Counted from the stretch's first letter, positions 10,215-20,252 are shown. The stretch: 58,902 nucleotides of DNA from a virus (IMGVR_UViG_3300020200_000033:1-58902), one strand, 5' to 3'. Numbers and translations: made by a program. The notes: generated by a model from the sequence alone, not told the origin.

Positions 10215-10497
10215 TTGGCAAAAGTCTGCAGTTTGCCTAGGAGATAAAAACTCATTCTATTGGTTATCTTATAAACTAGAACATATCGAGTATGCTAAAA
10301 AAGGCTGCTCGGTGTGTACAGTTAAAGCAGAATGCCTAAATAATGCAATAAGCCAAGAAGTATATGTGGGTGTAAATGCTGGTATATCGGAATGGGATTT
10401 TTTAAATAAAACATGGAAGCGGGTGACAAATGCAAAGCGCTCTAACTGGTCAAGAAGTTCTTCAACACTTCATAAGTTGTTGCAAAAAAAGAAGTAA
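10198..10497 (+). CDS. WhiB-like Fe-S transcription factor (first copy)
   Basis: 99 residues. Four cysteines are placed as in WhiB proteins: C13, then CSVC (37 and 40), then C46. A GVNAGIS stretch stands where WhiB proteins carry the G(V/I)WGG turn, and a basic tail follows (KRVTNAKRSNWSRSSS). WhiB proteins bind a 4Fe-4S cluster and sigma A, and are nearly confined to actinobacteria and their phages. The changed turn suggests divergence from host WhiB function. It sits before the replication genes. Confidence 0.8.
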   Translation: MKSSRDWQKSAVCLGDKNSFYWLSYKLEHIEYAKKGCSVCTVKAECLNNAISQEVYVGVNAGISEWDFLNKTWKRVTNAKRSNWSRSSSTLHKLLQKKK

Positions 10498-10741
10498 GTT
10501 ATTTGTTCCAGATACTCCTCGGCAAGAGCAAGTTTGTGATGCGCTGGGTGACTTTTATGAGATTGACATCTTATTTGATGCAATCGATGAATATGTCAAA
10601 GTAAACCCCGGCCCCTTCATTGTTTTTGATTTTGCCGTACAATCTAAAAAATATATTGATCATGTGATTTTAGAAAAAAAGTCTCGTGATAATTTTATAT
10701 TTATGGTCAAGGAAACTAAAAAGAGAATGGAGTTGGAGTGA
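10430..10741 (+). CDS. Hypothetical protein before the replicative helicase
   Basis: 103 residues, overlapping the WhiB gene end by 68 bases and the helicase start by 4. A later start (for example GTG 10534) is possible and would shorten the overlap. It is helix-rich and charged (FDAIDEYVKVNPGPFIVFDFAVQSKKYIDHVILEKKSRD). Its place directly before a DnaB-type helicase would suit a helicase loader or partner, but this is inference. Confidence 0.5.
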   Translation: MQSALTGQEVLQHFISCCKKRSKLFVPDTPRQEQVCDALGDFYEIDILFDAIDEYVKVNPGPFIVFDFAVQSKKYIDHVILEKKSRDNFIFMVKETKKRMELE

Positions 10742-11955
10742 ATTACGAGGTAAGACTTTTAAATGCTATTGTTGATAGCGGAAGTTATATTGATGCAATA
10801 ACTGAGGGTGCAGAAAATGTTTTTTTGGAGTATAAGGACATTTGGGGATTTATTGTTAAGCACCACGATGAGCATCAAAAGACCCCATCTAAAGACACTA
10901 TAAAGCACCATTTTCCTGATTTTGATTTTGTTGCAACGCCAGAACCCCTGAAGTATTATATTAATGAAGCCAAAAAGGAATCACTCGCCTATCAGACAAG
11001 AATGATAGTTTCTAAGTCAAATAATATCTTGAATGAACTTGGTGCAAAAGATGCCCTATCCTTTTTGATGGAGCAAACATCAAGGCTGTATAAGTTCTCT
11101 AGCAGTCTTAAAGATACCGATCTTGCTGCTGAGTGGCAAGATAGGGCAAAAGACCTACGTGAGCGTTCGGAGCGCCCAGAAAAAGATTATATGGGTATCC
11201 CAAGCGGGATTACTGTTATAGATAGAACATTTGGGGGCTGGCTACCGGGTGACTTTATTGTGTTGCTTGGATGGACAGGCGTAGGCAAATCTTTTCTTGC
11301 AAGACTATTTGCAGCAAATGCTTGGAGGGCCGGGTACAGACCGTTAATTATTTCTCTTGAAATGAACAAGCAGCAAGAGGGGCAACGCCTGGATACTTTG
11401 CTAAGCAATGGAGAAGGTCATTTTACAAACACTGACCTTGTTCGGGCGAGTGCTGAAATTGTAGACGCTTACGAAGCATGGGCAGAAAAAACATTTGAAG
11501 GCAAACACCCAATTCATCTTATAACATCAGAAGGGCTTGAAACCGCAGATCAAATGATGGTGCAGGCTAAGATTGATCAGTATCATCCAGATATGGTAAT
11601 TCTTGATTATCATAGCTTATTTGATGATGCATCCGGTGCTAAGACCGAAACTGAAAAAGCCAAGAATCTTTCTAAGGCATTTAAACGCCTTGCTGTTAAG
11701 AACGCTGTGCCAATAATAGATGTTGCTGCCGTAACAATGGCTGACGGACATTCTGAAAGACCACCGGAATTAGAAGAAGTTGCTTGGAGTAAGCAGTTGG
11801 CATACGATGCAGATTTGGTGTTGGCAATACACCGTGAGCCATCGTCAGATCTTTTTCAAATTGTCTCAAGAAAAGTAAGAAGAGCAACACACTTTGCATT
11901 TTTCTTGAGATGGAATTTAGACACTGGAAAATGGACAGAGGAGTGGGATTTCTAA
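10738..11955 (+). CDS. dnaB: DnaB-like replicative helicase
   Basis: 405 residues with a GTG start overlapping the preceding stop (GTGA). An N-terminal helical domain is followed by the RecA-fold motor: Walker A GWTGVGKSFLARL (~residue 180), Walker B MVILDYHSLFD, a sensor stretch (VPIIDVAAVTMAD), and a C-terminal arginine-rich region (IVSRKVRRATHFAFFLRWN). It should unwind DNA at the phage fork with the primase (12124) and polymerase (14305). Confidence 0.88.
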   Translation: MNYEVRLLNAIVDSGSYIDAITEGAENVFLEYKDIWGFIVKHHDEHQKTPSKDTIKHHFPDFDFVATPEPLKYYINEAKKESLAYQTRMIVSKSNNILNELGAKDALSFLMEQTSRLYKFSSSLKDTDLAAEWQDRAKDLRERSERPEKDYMGIPSGITVIDRTFGGWLPGDFIVLLGWTGVGKSFLARLFAANAWRAGYRPLIISLEMNKQQEGQRLDTLLSNGEGHFTNTDLVRASAEIVDAYEAWAEKTFEGKHPIHLITSEGLETADQMMVQAKIDQYHPDMVILDYHSLFDDASGAKTETEKAKNLSKAFKRLAVKNAVPIIDVAAVTMADGHSERPPELEEVAWSKQLAYDADLVLAIHREPSSDLFQIVSRKVRRATHFAFFLRWNLDTGKWTEEWDF

Positions 11956-12134
11956 TGAATATGATACTTGAAGGCGTTGCTCGGGATATAGAAACAATTG
12001 CAAGATTGCGACCGTGGATGGAGTCTGAGGCTCGAAGAGAATACGGTGACTTGGGAGAAAGCAAACTAATAACAGACTATGATAAAAACCAAAACTTATT
12101 TAGATTTAAAATCATTTTCGCAAATGAGTCTTAA
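11955..12134 (+). CDS. Small hypothetical protein between helicase and primase
   Basis: 59 residues; the ATG overlaps the helicase stop by one base (TAATG). The protein is charged and helical (MILEGVARDIETIARLRPWM, then EYGDLGESKLI). It is not recognised; its location suggests a replisome accessory role. Confidence 0.5.
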   Translation: MNMILEGVARDIETIARLRPWMESEARREYGDLGESKLITDYDKNQNLFRFKIIFANES

Positions 12135-13020
12135 AAATCAAATAGATACGCTATTTAAAGAATATCATATTGATATTCGTGCGCACAGCGGTGATGAATA
12201 TATTATTTTTTGTCCATTTCACAAGAATGTAAATACGCCATCTTTTTATATAAATTCCAAGACTGGTTTATGGCAGTGTTTTAATCCGTCTTGTGGTAAA
12301 AAAGGTAATTTTAGACAACTGTTTAGACATATTGCTGGGCGTTCTTTTAATTCATCAATTAAAATTGACCCCGTTGAGTTACAGAAGCGAATTGACGCTG
12401 GCTTCATTGAGCAAAAAGAAGATATACTCAATTTGTCAGCAATAGAGATTGATTACACCAGCGATGAGCAGATACAAAAAATTCAGCCGTTTGTTAAGCG
12501 CGGACTTTCGATAAGTACATTAAAATACTTTGAGATTGGGTTCTCAAATGCCAAATCTAGGATAGTAATTCCTGTTAGAGATCATCAGTATAAGGTTGTT
12601 GGCTTTATAGGTCGAGCAATTAACGAAGACCAAGAGCCAAGATATTTATACAATAAGGGATTTAAAAGAGCAGATGTCTTATTTAATCTACAAAATGCAA
12701 AGCATTATTCGGATGTGATTGTTGTTGAGGGTAGCGTTGACGCAATGAAAGTCTACGAGGCTGGATTTCCCAATGTTGTTGCGACTCTTGGGGCACAAGT
12801 TTCAGAATACCAAGCCTTTTTATTGCGAAAATATTTTGATGCCATTATAATTTTTTCTGACAATGATAGCGCTGGAGACGCTATGCGAGGTGCTATAATA
12901 GGTCTGTGCCGTGGAAAGAATATTTACACGACACAAATACCGCCGGGGCATAAAGATCCTGGTGATATGAATGCAATAGAAATACAAAATATCATAAATA
13001 ACAAACAAATTACATTATAG
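12124..13020 (+). CDS. dnaG: DNA primase with CHC2 zinc finger and Toprim domain
   Basis: 298 residues from ATG 12124, the start that best fits the family N-terminus; an in-frame ATG at 12079 would add 15 residues. The zinc-binding domain reads CPFHKNVNTPSFYI, then WQCFNPSCGKKGNF. The Toprim region holds VVEGSVDAMKVYEAG and FSDNDSAGDAMRG, the acidic residues that bind the catalytic metal ions. It should make RNA primers for DNA synthesis with the adjacent helicase. Confidence 0.88.
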   Translation: MSLKNQIDTLFKEYHIDIRAHSGDEYIIFCPFHKNVNTPSFYINSKTGLWQCFNPSCGKKGNFRQLFRHIAGRSFNSSIKIDPVELQKRIDAGFIEQKEDILNLSAIEIDYTSDEQIQKIQPFVKRGLSISTLKYFEIGFSNAKSRIVIPVRDHQYKVVGFIGRAINEDQEPRYLYNKGFKRADVLFNLQNAKHYSDVIVVEGSVDAMKVYEAGFPNVVATLGAQVSEYQAFLLRKYFDAIIIFSDNDSAGDAMRGAIIGLCRGKNIYTTQIPPGHKDPGDMNAIEIQNIINNKQITL

Positions 13021-13028
13021 GAGAAAAC

Positions 13029-13673
13029 ATGTCATTTACATCAGTTAAAACATTAAAAGACTTGGAGAAGCAAGTCGTACCAACAGGAAAGTCATCGGGA
13101 GCCAAGAAGTTCTTCTCGCTTCAATCTGGCGACTCGTTCAAAATTAGATTCCTTCAGGAACTAACAGAAGATGGCGCAAATTACAATGAAAAGGTTGGAA
13201 CAGCAATTACGGTTCCGGTCATTGTTTCGCCAATCAACTGGAAGTGGAAGGTTGCATCTACGGCATCACTTGAAAAGTATAACTATAGATGCTGGGGTAC
13301 TGAGCAATCAGTTCAAGACAAGGCGTGGAGATCAAAGCCACACTTGCTAGTGAATGTTGCTGTTGAGGTTGAGCCAAATAAATGGGAGGCTCGCGTCCTT
13401 GATACAACATTTAATCAGCGACACATTGGATTGACCCTGCTTGAATATGCCAAAGAATTTAGTACGATTACAGATAGATACTATAAATATTCTCGTACTG
13501 GTTCTGGGGCATCGGATACAAACTATAGCTTAATTCCTTTGGCTATAGGGGAGCAAAACGATCAAATTAAGCAACTTGTTATGCATGATCTTAACAATGT
13601 TTATATGACATTGCCATATGAAAAGCAACAGGTTTTTTTAACAACTGGCGAATTGAGCAAGGATAGCTGGTAA
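13029..13673 (+). CDS. Putative single-stranded DNA-binding protein
   Basis: 214 residues with a strong AGGAGAAA ribosome-binding site. Its position between the primase and the polymerase, and its beta-rich, basic and aromatic composition (GDSFKIRFLQEL, then PINWKWKVASTASLEKYNYRCWG), resemble ssDNA-binding proteins of T4-like and actinophage replisomes. The cysteine set of a zinc-binding gp32 core is absent. The call is mainly contextual. Confidence 0.55.
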   Translation: MSFTSVKTLKDLEKQVVPTGKSSGAKKFFSLQSGDSFKIRFLQELTEDGANYNEKVGTAITVPVIVSPINWKWKVASTASLEKYNYRCWGTEQSVQDKAWRSKPHLLVNVAVEVEPNKWEARVLDTTFNQRHIGLTLLEYAKEFSTITDRYYKYSRTGSGASDTNYSLIPLAIGEQNDQIKQLVMHDLNNVYMTLPYEKQQVFLTTGELSKDSW

Positions 13674-13681
13674 AACCAGCA

Positions 13682-13754
<73 letters not shown>

Positions 13755-13765
13755 CAAAGGAAAAA

Positions 13766-14305
13766 ATGAAACACGTTAACAAAGCGATTGTGATGGACCT
13801 TGATGGTGTCATTGCTGACATCGCAACTTCGCTAGAAGATGTTTTATTTGCCCTAGGTGATATAAAAGAAGGCAATTTTCAGGAATGGATTATTGGGAAT
13901 ACCAAGAATAAGGATATTCTAAAAATTTATAATGATCCATTATTTTGGAAAAATATGAAACCCTACTTTGATGCGTGGCATCAGGTAAACTACTGGTTCA
14001 GTCTTGGTTATGCAATTAATGTTATTACTGCCAGAAGGCAGCCGAATGCCGTACAAGAGACACTTCCTTGGTTGGAAAATTGGAACATAAATACTGCTAT
14101 GCCAATCTTTTGTGATTTGGGTGAAAAGATTAACTATATTCAAAAAATTGACCCAATTTTTGTTGTAGAGGACAATCCATTTGAAATTGAAATAATAGAA
14201 GCATCGGGGGTGAAATGCTATTTAAGGGCACAATTTTATAACCAAAAATATTGGAATGATTTTAATACCATTGAGTCACTATTTGAAATTAATCTGGAGG
14301 ATTAG
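13766..14305 (+). CDS. HAD-family phosphatase (5'-nucleotidase or polynucleotide phosphatase type)
   Basis: 179 residues from ATG 13766; an upstream in-frame start would lie inside the tRNA and is rejected. HAD motif I is MDLDGVIADI (nucleophile and acid Asp pair), motif II is VITARRQPN, and motif IV is VVEDNPFEIE. This pattern is shared by deoxyribonucleotidases and by the phosphatase half of polynucleotide kinase. A kinase domain is absent. It is likely to act in nucleotide or DNA/RNA-end metabolism. It overlaps the polymerase GTG start by one base. Confidence 0.75.
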   Translation: MKHVNKAIVMDLDGVIADIATSLEDVLFALGDIKEGNFQEWIIGNTKNKDILKIYNDPLFWKNMKPYFDAWHQVNYWFSLGYAINVITARRQPNAVQETLPWLENWNINTAMPIFCDLGEKINYIQKIDPIFVVEDNPFEIEIIEASGVKCYLRAQFYNQKYWNDFNTIESLFEINLED

Positions 14306-17300
14306 TGAGCAACTTTGTTCACCTTCACTGCCATTCTGAATACTCGTTGCTGGATGGGATGTCAACGCCAGAAGAGATTGCTAAAATTACAAGCACAAAT
14401 GGGCAGTATGCTGCCGCAATTACAGATCATGGCTCAATGGCCGGCGTATTGAGATTTCAAAACGCATGTGAAAAAACAAAAGTAAAACCGCTGTTTGGTG
14501 TAGAGGCATATTTTACTCCAGCAATAGAAAAAGATGGTGAGGGTAAACACGAACGGCATCATTTGATTTTATTGGCAAAAACAAATGAGGGGCTTGAGAA
14601 ATTATTTAAGATGTCCAAAATTGGCTGGACAAACAACTTTTACTACAAACCAAGAATTGATTTTTCAACACTTGAAGAAATGGTTGATGGAGACATAATT
14701 GCCCTGTCTGGTTGTATGGCAAGCACTGTTTGTAGGGCGCTAGAGGCAGACAATTATTCTCTAGCAGAACAGGCTTCTGAGCGGTTTATAAAAATCTTTA
14801 AAGATGATTTTTATTATGAAATGCAGGCTTGGAATAGCAAAAAGATTAATGATGGAATAATTAACCTAGCCAGTTCTTTTGGTAAAAAAATCGTGGCGAC
14901 TGCAGACTGTCATTTTCCCAATGTTCACGACAAGGGATGTGAAGAAGTATTGCTATGCGTTTCTCAATATCCCAGTTTTTCTCCAGCAGAATTAAGGCAT
15001 GCAACAGAGCAGGCTGAAAAGTTTGACAAGCACGAAAAGGATTTGTTGAAAAAGATTAACATCATGTATCCAGATCGTCAATTGCGATTTGATAGTATCA
15101 ATCCATATCTTGCCAAAGCAGAAGAGATTGCGGGATGGTTTAAAACCGCCGGGTACGATATCCCAGACACTATAGAAAATACCTTGGAAGTAGCCGAAAA
15201 ATGTACTGCCAAAATCCAAAAACGGCGTAATCTATTGCCAAAGTATATGAAGTCACTTAATTCCGACGATTATCTGAAAGAAATGGCAGAATTTAGGCTA
15301 AAAGAACTTGGTCTGGGTCAAGAGTATAAAGACAGGCTGGCTACAGAGTTAGATACGATTAAACAACTTGGATTTGCCGATTACTTTTTGATTGTGTGGG
15401 ACTTGGTAAAATGGGCTGACAACAACAATATTGGTAGGGGTACAGGCCGAGGCTCGGTGGGCGGTAGTATTTTGGCCTTTTTATTGGATATAACAAAGGT
15501 TGATCCCATCAAATATAGTCTGCTTTTTTCACGATTTATCAATGCCGAACGAAACGACTACCCCGATATTGACTTAGACTTTGAAGATAAGCGCCGGATT
15601 GAGGTTCGGTCATATTTGATTGAGCGCTGGGGGCGTGAAAATGTGGCGGCAATTACCACTTATGGTACATTTAAGCCCAAGAGTGCGGTAAAAGACGTTG
15701 CCAGGGTGCTACAGGTTCCATACAAGGAAACCAACAACATCACCCCATTTTTTGAAACAATTGAGGAATTGCAATCGACGGAAAAGGGCAAGTTGTTTTG
15801 CTCCAAATATCCCGATGTGCCACGGCTTGCAAAGCGTCTTGAGGGTCGTGTTCGTAATGCTGGCGTACACGCTGCCGGTATGGTCGTTTCGTCAATCCCG
15901 CTAACGCAGGTATGCCCAATTGAAACACGCAAGGATACTGACGGAGGTGGGCGTACCGTTGTAACGGCATTTGATATGACCGACGCAGAAGCGGTTGGGC
16001 TTATAAAAATAGATATTCTGGGTCTCAAGACGGTATCTGTGATTAAAGACGCTCTAGCGATGATTAGGAAGCGTTATGGGCTTGATGTGGAGTCGGTTTC
16101 GCTTGGGCTGGATGATCCAAGCGTTTATGAAAACTTTAACAATGGCAACACGGTTGGCGTATTCCAGACCGATGCCGCTGCTTATCGTAATCTTATTGAA
16201 AGAATGGGGATTGATAGTTTCAACGATCTTGTGGTGTCAAACGCGCTGGTTAGACCCGGCGCTTTGTTGTCGCAGGGGGAGAAGTATATTGAGCGCAAGA
16301 AGGGCTTCAAGCCAGCTTCTTATCCTGATAAGTCGGTACAAGAGATATTGAAAGAAACATACGGCACAGTTATTTTCCAAGAACAGTTGATGCAAATGTC
16401 AGTCAGCCTGTCAGGATTTACTTGGTCAGAAGCTGACAAGTTGCGTAAAATTATTGGTAAAAAGCGTGACGCTGCTGAATTTGAGCAATTTAAAGATAAA
16501 TTCATCAATAACTCAATTATTTCTAAGCCGGAAGCTAGGCAGATATGGAAAGAGTTTGAATTATCGGCTCTTTATATGTTCAATAAATCTCATGCGGTTG
16601 CCTATTCGATGCTTTCATATCAAACGATGTGGTTAAAGGTACATTATCCATCTGAGTATCTATGGGCTCTTTTGTACAATGAGGATGTTGGTGAAAAGAT
16701 TACAGCCTATCTCATGGAGGCGCAGAGGCTTAATATCCCAATTTTACCACCAGATGTTAATCTGTCGGATGAATTCTTTACAATTGATTATTCGGCCGAA
16801 AAGACAGCAATCCGATTTGGTCTTTCAAATGTATTGTCTTGTGGTAAAGCCGCAATCAATGAAATTTTGTCAAAACGACCATTTACCTGTTATGACGAAT
16901 TTGATGCCAAGTGTTCAAAGAGTGCAGTAAAGAAGCCCTTGCGAGAAAACTTTGATAAAGTTGGGGCGTTTCAATCCCTTGGATATATTTCGCAATATCA
17001 ACATAACAGATATTATTTGCCAATTTTAGGATTTTCTATTGGTGATACAGAAGCGAATGAAATTGATGTAATCTTAGACAAACTTTGTAATTTTCATGAA
17101 ACAAATTCTCCATTGATGTTAATCAAGGCAGTTGTTAGATCTACTAAAAAAACACCTCAATATCTTCGTGTTGAATTGGAAGACATATCTGGTTCTGCAA
17201 CGATATTTGCAGAAAGGAATACGGAACTTTCAACTAGGGATTATGTCTATGCGCTTATCGGTGATAGAACGCTGCATGGATTTTGTGATGCTTACAACTA

Positions 17301-17694
17301 TGTAGATACACAATTGCATAATTTTATCAAGTTAAAAATGCAGGGTAAGAATCATAAGTACGCATGGTTATACAATCATGGAATTGGTGGCATGAGTGAT
17401 GAAAAAACTTTGCTTTATATTTTTAATCTTAGAATATTTAAAACAGCAAAAGGCTTTGAGATGTGCAACATTTATTGCTGGGATGGCGAGAACATGTTTA
17501 AGATTGTTGTTTTTGCCTCGGTGCTAAAAAAGATTAAATTAATTATCAAGCCTAACGCATGGTTTGCTGCTAAAATTGAAAAAGTTGATGAAAAGAATCC
17601 CCTGGTTCAGATCGACTCATTCAAACTGTCGTCCGGCGATGGATTAATAACCGTTGATGATTTTATAAAAAGAAAGAATTTGGCTAAGGTATGA
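14305..17694 (+). CDS. dnaE: DNA polymerase III alpha subunit (DnaE type)
   Basis: 1129 residues with a GTG start. The N-terminal PHP domain is plain (HLHCHSEYSLLDGM, then AITDHGSMAG). The palm holds the catalytic aspartates in PDIDLDFEDKRR, preceded by GRGTGRGSVGGSILAF. The finger region (FQEQLMQMSVSLSGFTWSEAD, read in two parts) and a C-terminal OB-like region follow. It is close to bacterial DnaE in length. It should be the replicative polymerase of this phage, which brings its own helicase, primase and SSB-like protein. Confidence 0.93.
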   Translation: MSNFVHLHCHSEYSLLDGMSTPEEIAKITSTNGQYAAAITDHGSMAGVLRFQNACEKTKVKPLFGVEAYFTPAIEKDGEGKHERHHLILLAKTNEGLEKLFKMSKIGWTNNFYYKPRIDFSTLEEMVDGDIIALSGCMASTVCRALEADNYSLAEQASERFIKIFKDDFYYEMQAWNSKKINDGIINLASSFGKKIVATADCHFPNVHDKGCEEVLLCVSQYPSFSPAELRHATEQAEKFDKHEKDLLKKINIMYPDRQLRFDSINPYLAKAEEIAGWFKTAGYDIPDTIENTLEVAEKCTAKIQKRRNLLPKYMKSLNSDDYLKEMAEFRLKELGLGQEYKDRLATELDTIKQLGFADYFLIVWDLVKWADNNNIGRGTGRGSVGGSILAFLLDITKVDPIKYSLLFSRFINAERNDYPDIDLDFEDKRRIEVRSYLIERWGRENVAAITTYGTFKPKSAVKDVARVLQVPYKETNNITPFFETIEELQSTEKGKLFCSKYPDVPRLAKRLEGRVRNAGVHAAGMVVSSIPLTQVCPIETRKDTDGGGRTVVTAFDMTDAEAVGLIKIDILGLKTVSVIKDALAMIRKRYGLDVESVSLGLDDPSVYENFNNGNTVGVFQTDAAAYRNLIERMGIDSFNDLVVSNALVRPGALLSQGEKYIERKKGFKPASYPDKSVQEILKETYGTVIFQEQLMQMSVSLSGFTWSEADKLRKIIGKKRDAAEFEQFKDKFINNSIISKPEARQIWKEFELSALYMFNKSHAVAYSMLSYQTMWLKVHYPSEYLWALLYNEDVGEKITAYLMEAQRLNIPILPPDVNLSDEFFTIDYSAEKTAIRFGLSNVLSCGKAAINEILSKRPFTCYDEFDAKCSKSAVKKPLRENFDKVGAFQSLGYISQYQHNRYYLPILGFSIGDTEANEIDVILDKLCNFHETNSPLMLIKAVVRSTKKTPQYLRVELEDISGSATIFAERNTELSTRDYVYALIGDRTLHGFCDAYNYVDTQLHNFIKLKMQGKNHKYAWLYNHGIGGMSDEKTLLYIFNLRIFKTAKGFEMCNIYCWDGENMFKIVVFASVLKKIKLIIKPNAWFAAKIEKVDEKNPLVQIDSFKLSSGDGLITVDDFIKRKNLAKV

Positions 17695-18419
17695 AATATA
17701 CGCATAAAGTATTTCACTTGGATGAGCATATTGAAAGAGAAAAATTCTATAAATCTATAAATAACTACATTAGTCAATATTCTTCTGAACTTGATGTGTC
17801 AACAATTAAAATTTCGTGCAAAGAAGATTTGGAAAACTATTATAAGAATTCAAATATTAGATTTACAAATGAAGGTTATTATGAATGCAATGCATTTGGT
17901 TGGAAATACAGTGAATTTGGTATATGGGCAAGCAATGTAAACGCATATAAAAAATTTCTCGAAACCGATTCAGATTATTTAATTTTGATGGAAGACGACA
18001 TTGTATATATTGATGGATTTTTTGAAAATCTTGTATTGTATATGTCGCAACTCCCAGATGCTTGGGATGCATTTTTTTATTACAACCCAAGTCATTATGA
18101 TGACGAGGTGTGTTTCTCTCCATTTGACACCAACCCATTACCATCGGTTGCTTCGGGTGTGTCGTCAAATAATTCAGATATATGCGAAGTTTACCAAAAT
18201 TGGTCAATGTTATGCTATATAATAAATAGAAGGTCTGCAAAAAAAATACTAGATGATGTTACGGTTAATCCAATCAATCTTCCATTAGACCATTATTTTT
18301 TACGGCAGCGCAAAAAATACAATTCATATACGATTGCAAAGAAATCTAAAATGTATTGTAATCTGGCAATGTTGGAATCAACATTTCAACATAGACAAAA
18401 AAGAGAGGTGTTAAGCTGA
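17691..18419 (+). CDS. Glycosyltransferase, GT25-like
   Basis: 242 residues, overlapping the polymerase stop (ATGA). It has the GT25 layout: HKVFHLDEHIERE near the start, GWKYSEFGIWASN, and the acidic metal-binding motif LILMEDDIVYIDGF around residue 95. It may glycosylate modified DNA, a phage protein or a host surface sugar; its neighbour is a SAM methyltransferase, and a second glycosyltransferase lies at 28137. Confidence 0.75.
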   Translation: MKYTHKVFHLDEHIEREKFYKSINNYISQYSSELDVSTIKISCKEDLENYYKNSNIRFTNEGYYECNAFGWKYSEFGIWASNVNAYKKFLETDSDYLILMEDDIVYIDGFFENLVLYMSQLPDAWDAFFYYNPSHYDDEVCFSPFDTNPLPSVASGVSSNNSDICEVYQNWSMLCYIINRRSAKKILDDVTVNPINLPLDHYFLRQRKKYNSYTIAKKSKMYCNLAMLESTFQHRQKREVLS

Positions 18420-19033
18420 GTAGAGAATTGGCAGAAAAACTTCCTAACTGGTTTCTTGGAAATCAAACTGAAAAAGATTTTGAAAGACTGCTTTTAGAAT
18501 TTAAGGGTAAGCCCGATCTCCAATTTTTAGAAATTGGTTCATTTTGTGGTAATAGTGCTGCGTGGATGATGGGTAATATATTGACAGACCCATCATGTAG
18601 ACTTACATGCGTCGATCCCTGGAATGGCAATATAGCCCATGAAATATTTAGTTTTGCGGATGTTGAAGCAGCATTTGATCAACAACTTGAGCCATATAAG
18701 GATAGATTGATTAAGCATAAAATGTATAGCGAAGATTATCTCATGAGAAATAGAGATAAACAATTTGACTTTATTTATATTGATGGAGACCATATGCCGC
18801 AGGCATTCATGCTTGATGCTTTGCTTTCATGGGAATTGCTAAAACGGGGTGGAATAATGGCAATTGACGATTATGCATGGAGTCATCCACGTGGTGAAAG
18901 GTATAATCCAAAACAATCAATGGATTTATTTGTCAGCATGTATTCAGAGCATTGCGTTATTCTTGAAAAAAGATGGCAAATCTGGATCAGAAAAAATTCT
19001 AATTATATTAGACCAGAACACATACACGAATAA
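18416..19033 (+). CDS. Class I SAM-dependent methyltransferase, probable CTG start
   Basis: The glycine-rich SAM loop is LQFLEIGSFCGNSAAWM, then CVDPWNG; FIYIDGDHMPQAF and GGIMAIDDYAW are typical of the Methyltransf_24/TylF type acting on small molecules or sugars. The start is unusual: AGAGAGGTG lies five bases before CTG 18416, which overlaps the glycosyltransferase stop as CTGA. The alternative, TTG 18428, would sit too far from that site. With the CTG start the product has 205 residues. Confidence 0.7.
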   Translation: MSRELAEKLPNWFLGNQTEKDFERLLLEFKGKPDLQFLEIGSFCGNSAAWMMGNILTDPSCRLTCVDPWNGNIAHEIFSFADVEAAFDQQLEPYKDRLIKHKMYSEDYLMRNRDKQFDFIYIDGDHMPQAFMLDALLSWELLKRGGIMAIDDYAWSHPRGERYNPKQSMDLFVSMYSEHCVILEKRWQIWIRKNSNYIRPEHIHE

Positions 19034-19041
19034 GGAGATAT

Positions 19042-19956
19042 ATGTTAGTTGTAGATAAGCGCAAAGGCGATAGAATGCCAGTGCATGAGGTTATTCCAAC
19101 CCCAAGCATTGGATTGAATAGAGCACTAGGCGGTGGATTGCATACCGGGGCAAGTCATTTATTCTGGGGAACGCCATCTGTTGGTAAAACAACTATGTGT
19201 TTTAGAATTATTGCTGTGGCGCAAAAGATGGGTTATAGGCCGGTTATCGTTGATTCTGAATCATCGTATAATGACAAGTATGCAACCAAATGTGATATTA
19301 ATGTTGACGACATTGTTGTGGTTCAGTCAACTGTTGTTGAAGATATTTTAAAAAATATCTATGATTTCTTGATCCATCCAGAAGAAAAGCATATTTTCTT
19401 GTTTGATAGTATTTCTAATATTATCAAGGAAGAATTTTATGATAAGCCAGAAGGTGGCAAGGCAATGGGTCTTCAAGCAAGATCGCAAGGTTTCTTTTTG
19501 CAAAAACTAGTAAACTATTTACACAAAGAAAAAAATATCATGTTATTCGTTGCCCATCAAACAGTAGATCTCAGTGGTATGTTTGCTGTAACCAAAGGCA
19601 AGATTAGTAATACTGTCCATCACAACATGCATAGCATTGTCAAATTGTTTCTTTCAATGTCAAAAAACGAAATGGAAAGGGATGATAGCAATCTGATTAC
19701 AAGTCAAAAAGCAACTTGGACTATTGAAAAATCAAAACAAACACCAAGTATTGGAACTGCCGGATATTATTATGTTTTACCACAAGAGGGCAAGATTGAT
19801 ATGGACAGAGAACTTATTGACATTGCTGTGGATTCTGGTATCATTCAAAGAAAGGGTGCTTGGTATACCTATGGCGAAAGTAAATGGAATGGCCTTGCAT
19901 CTATAGATTTATCTTCTCATCAAAAAGAAGCGATTGAAAAGGTTATTTTGTCTTGA
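19042..19956 (+). CDS. RecA-like recombinase
   Basis: 304 residues. A RecA-fold ATPase with Walker A GTPSVGKTTMCFRI (~residue 45), an acidic strand PVIVDSESSYNDKY, Walker B HIFLFDSISNIIK, and FVAHQTVDLSG. It is shorter than bacterial RecA and resembles the UvsX-like recombinases of actinophages. It likely works in recombination-dependent replication and repair with the nuclease (22293) and resolvase (23313). It is preceded by AGGAGATAT. Confidence 0.8.
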   Translation: MLVVDKRKGDRMPVHEVIPTPSIGLNRALGGGLHTGASHLFWGTPSVGKTTMCFRIIAVAQKMGYRPVIVDSESSYNDKYATKCDINVDDIVVVQSTVVEDILKNIYDFLIHPEEKHIFLFDSISNIIKEEFYDKPEGGKAMGLQARSQGFFLQKLVNYLHKEKNIMLFVAHQTVDLSGMFAVTKGKISNTVHHNMHSIVKLFLSMSKNEMERDDSNLITSQKATWTIEKSKQTPSIGTAGYYYVLPQEGKIDMDRELIDIAVDSGIIQRKGAWYTYGESKWNGLASIDLSSHQKEAIEKVILS

Positions 19957-20252
19957 AAAGAACAGAGAGGGAAGAAATAAAGAAAGACAAGGCGGATGGT
20001 GTTAAGAATTCAGGGCGTGGTGTTAAAAAGGGAGATGCAACCTTGAATAAATTTCTTGTTGACTACAAACACAATAAAAAAACATTTACGCTTACTCTTG
20101 AAAATTGGCTTGAGCACCGTAAAAATTCTTGGAATTCAAACTATCGTTATCCCTGCATTTCTGTTGTATTTGGCGAACATTCCGAGACCAAAGTTGCTAT
20201 AGTGGAGTGGGATGTGTTCAGAGAGCTTATAAAAGGATCAGATTATGAATAA
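19953..20252 (+). CDS. Hypothetical basic protein
   Basis: 99 residues with a TTG start overlapping the RecA-like stop (TTGA). A lysine-rich N-terminus (KRTEREEIKKDKADG) is followed by a compact region with NWLEHRKNSWNSNYRYPCISVVF. It overlaps the methyltransferase start by 8 bases. Not recognised. Confidence 0.5.
   Translation: MKRTEREEIKKDKADGVKNSGRGVKKGDATLNKFLVDYKHNKKTFTLTLENWLEHRKNSWNSNYRYPCISVVFGEHSETKVAIVEWDVFRELIKGSDYE

Noticed and set aside
15660-16351. Open frames overlapping the polymerase gene on both strands
   Set aside because: The region encodes the DnaE finger and palm motifs; the other frames have no family features.
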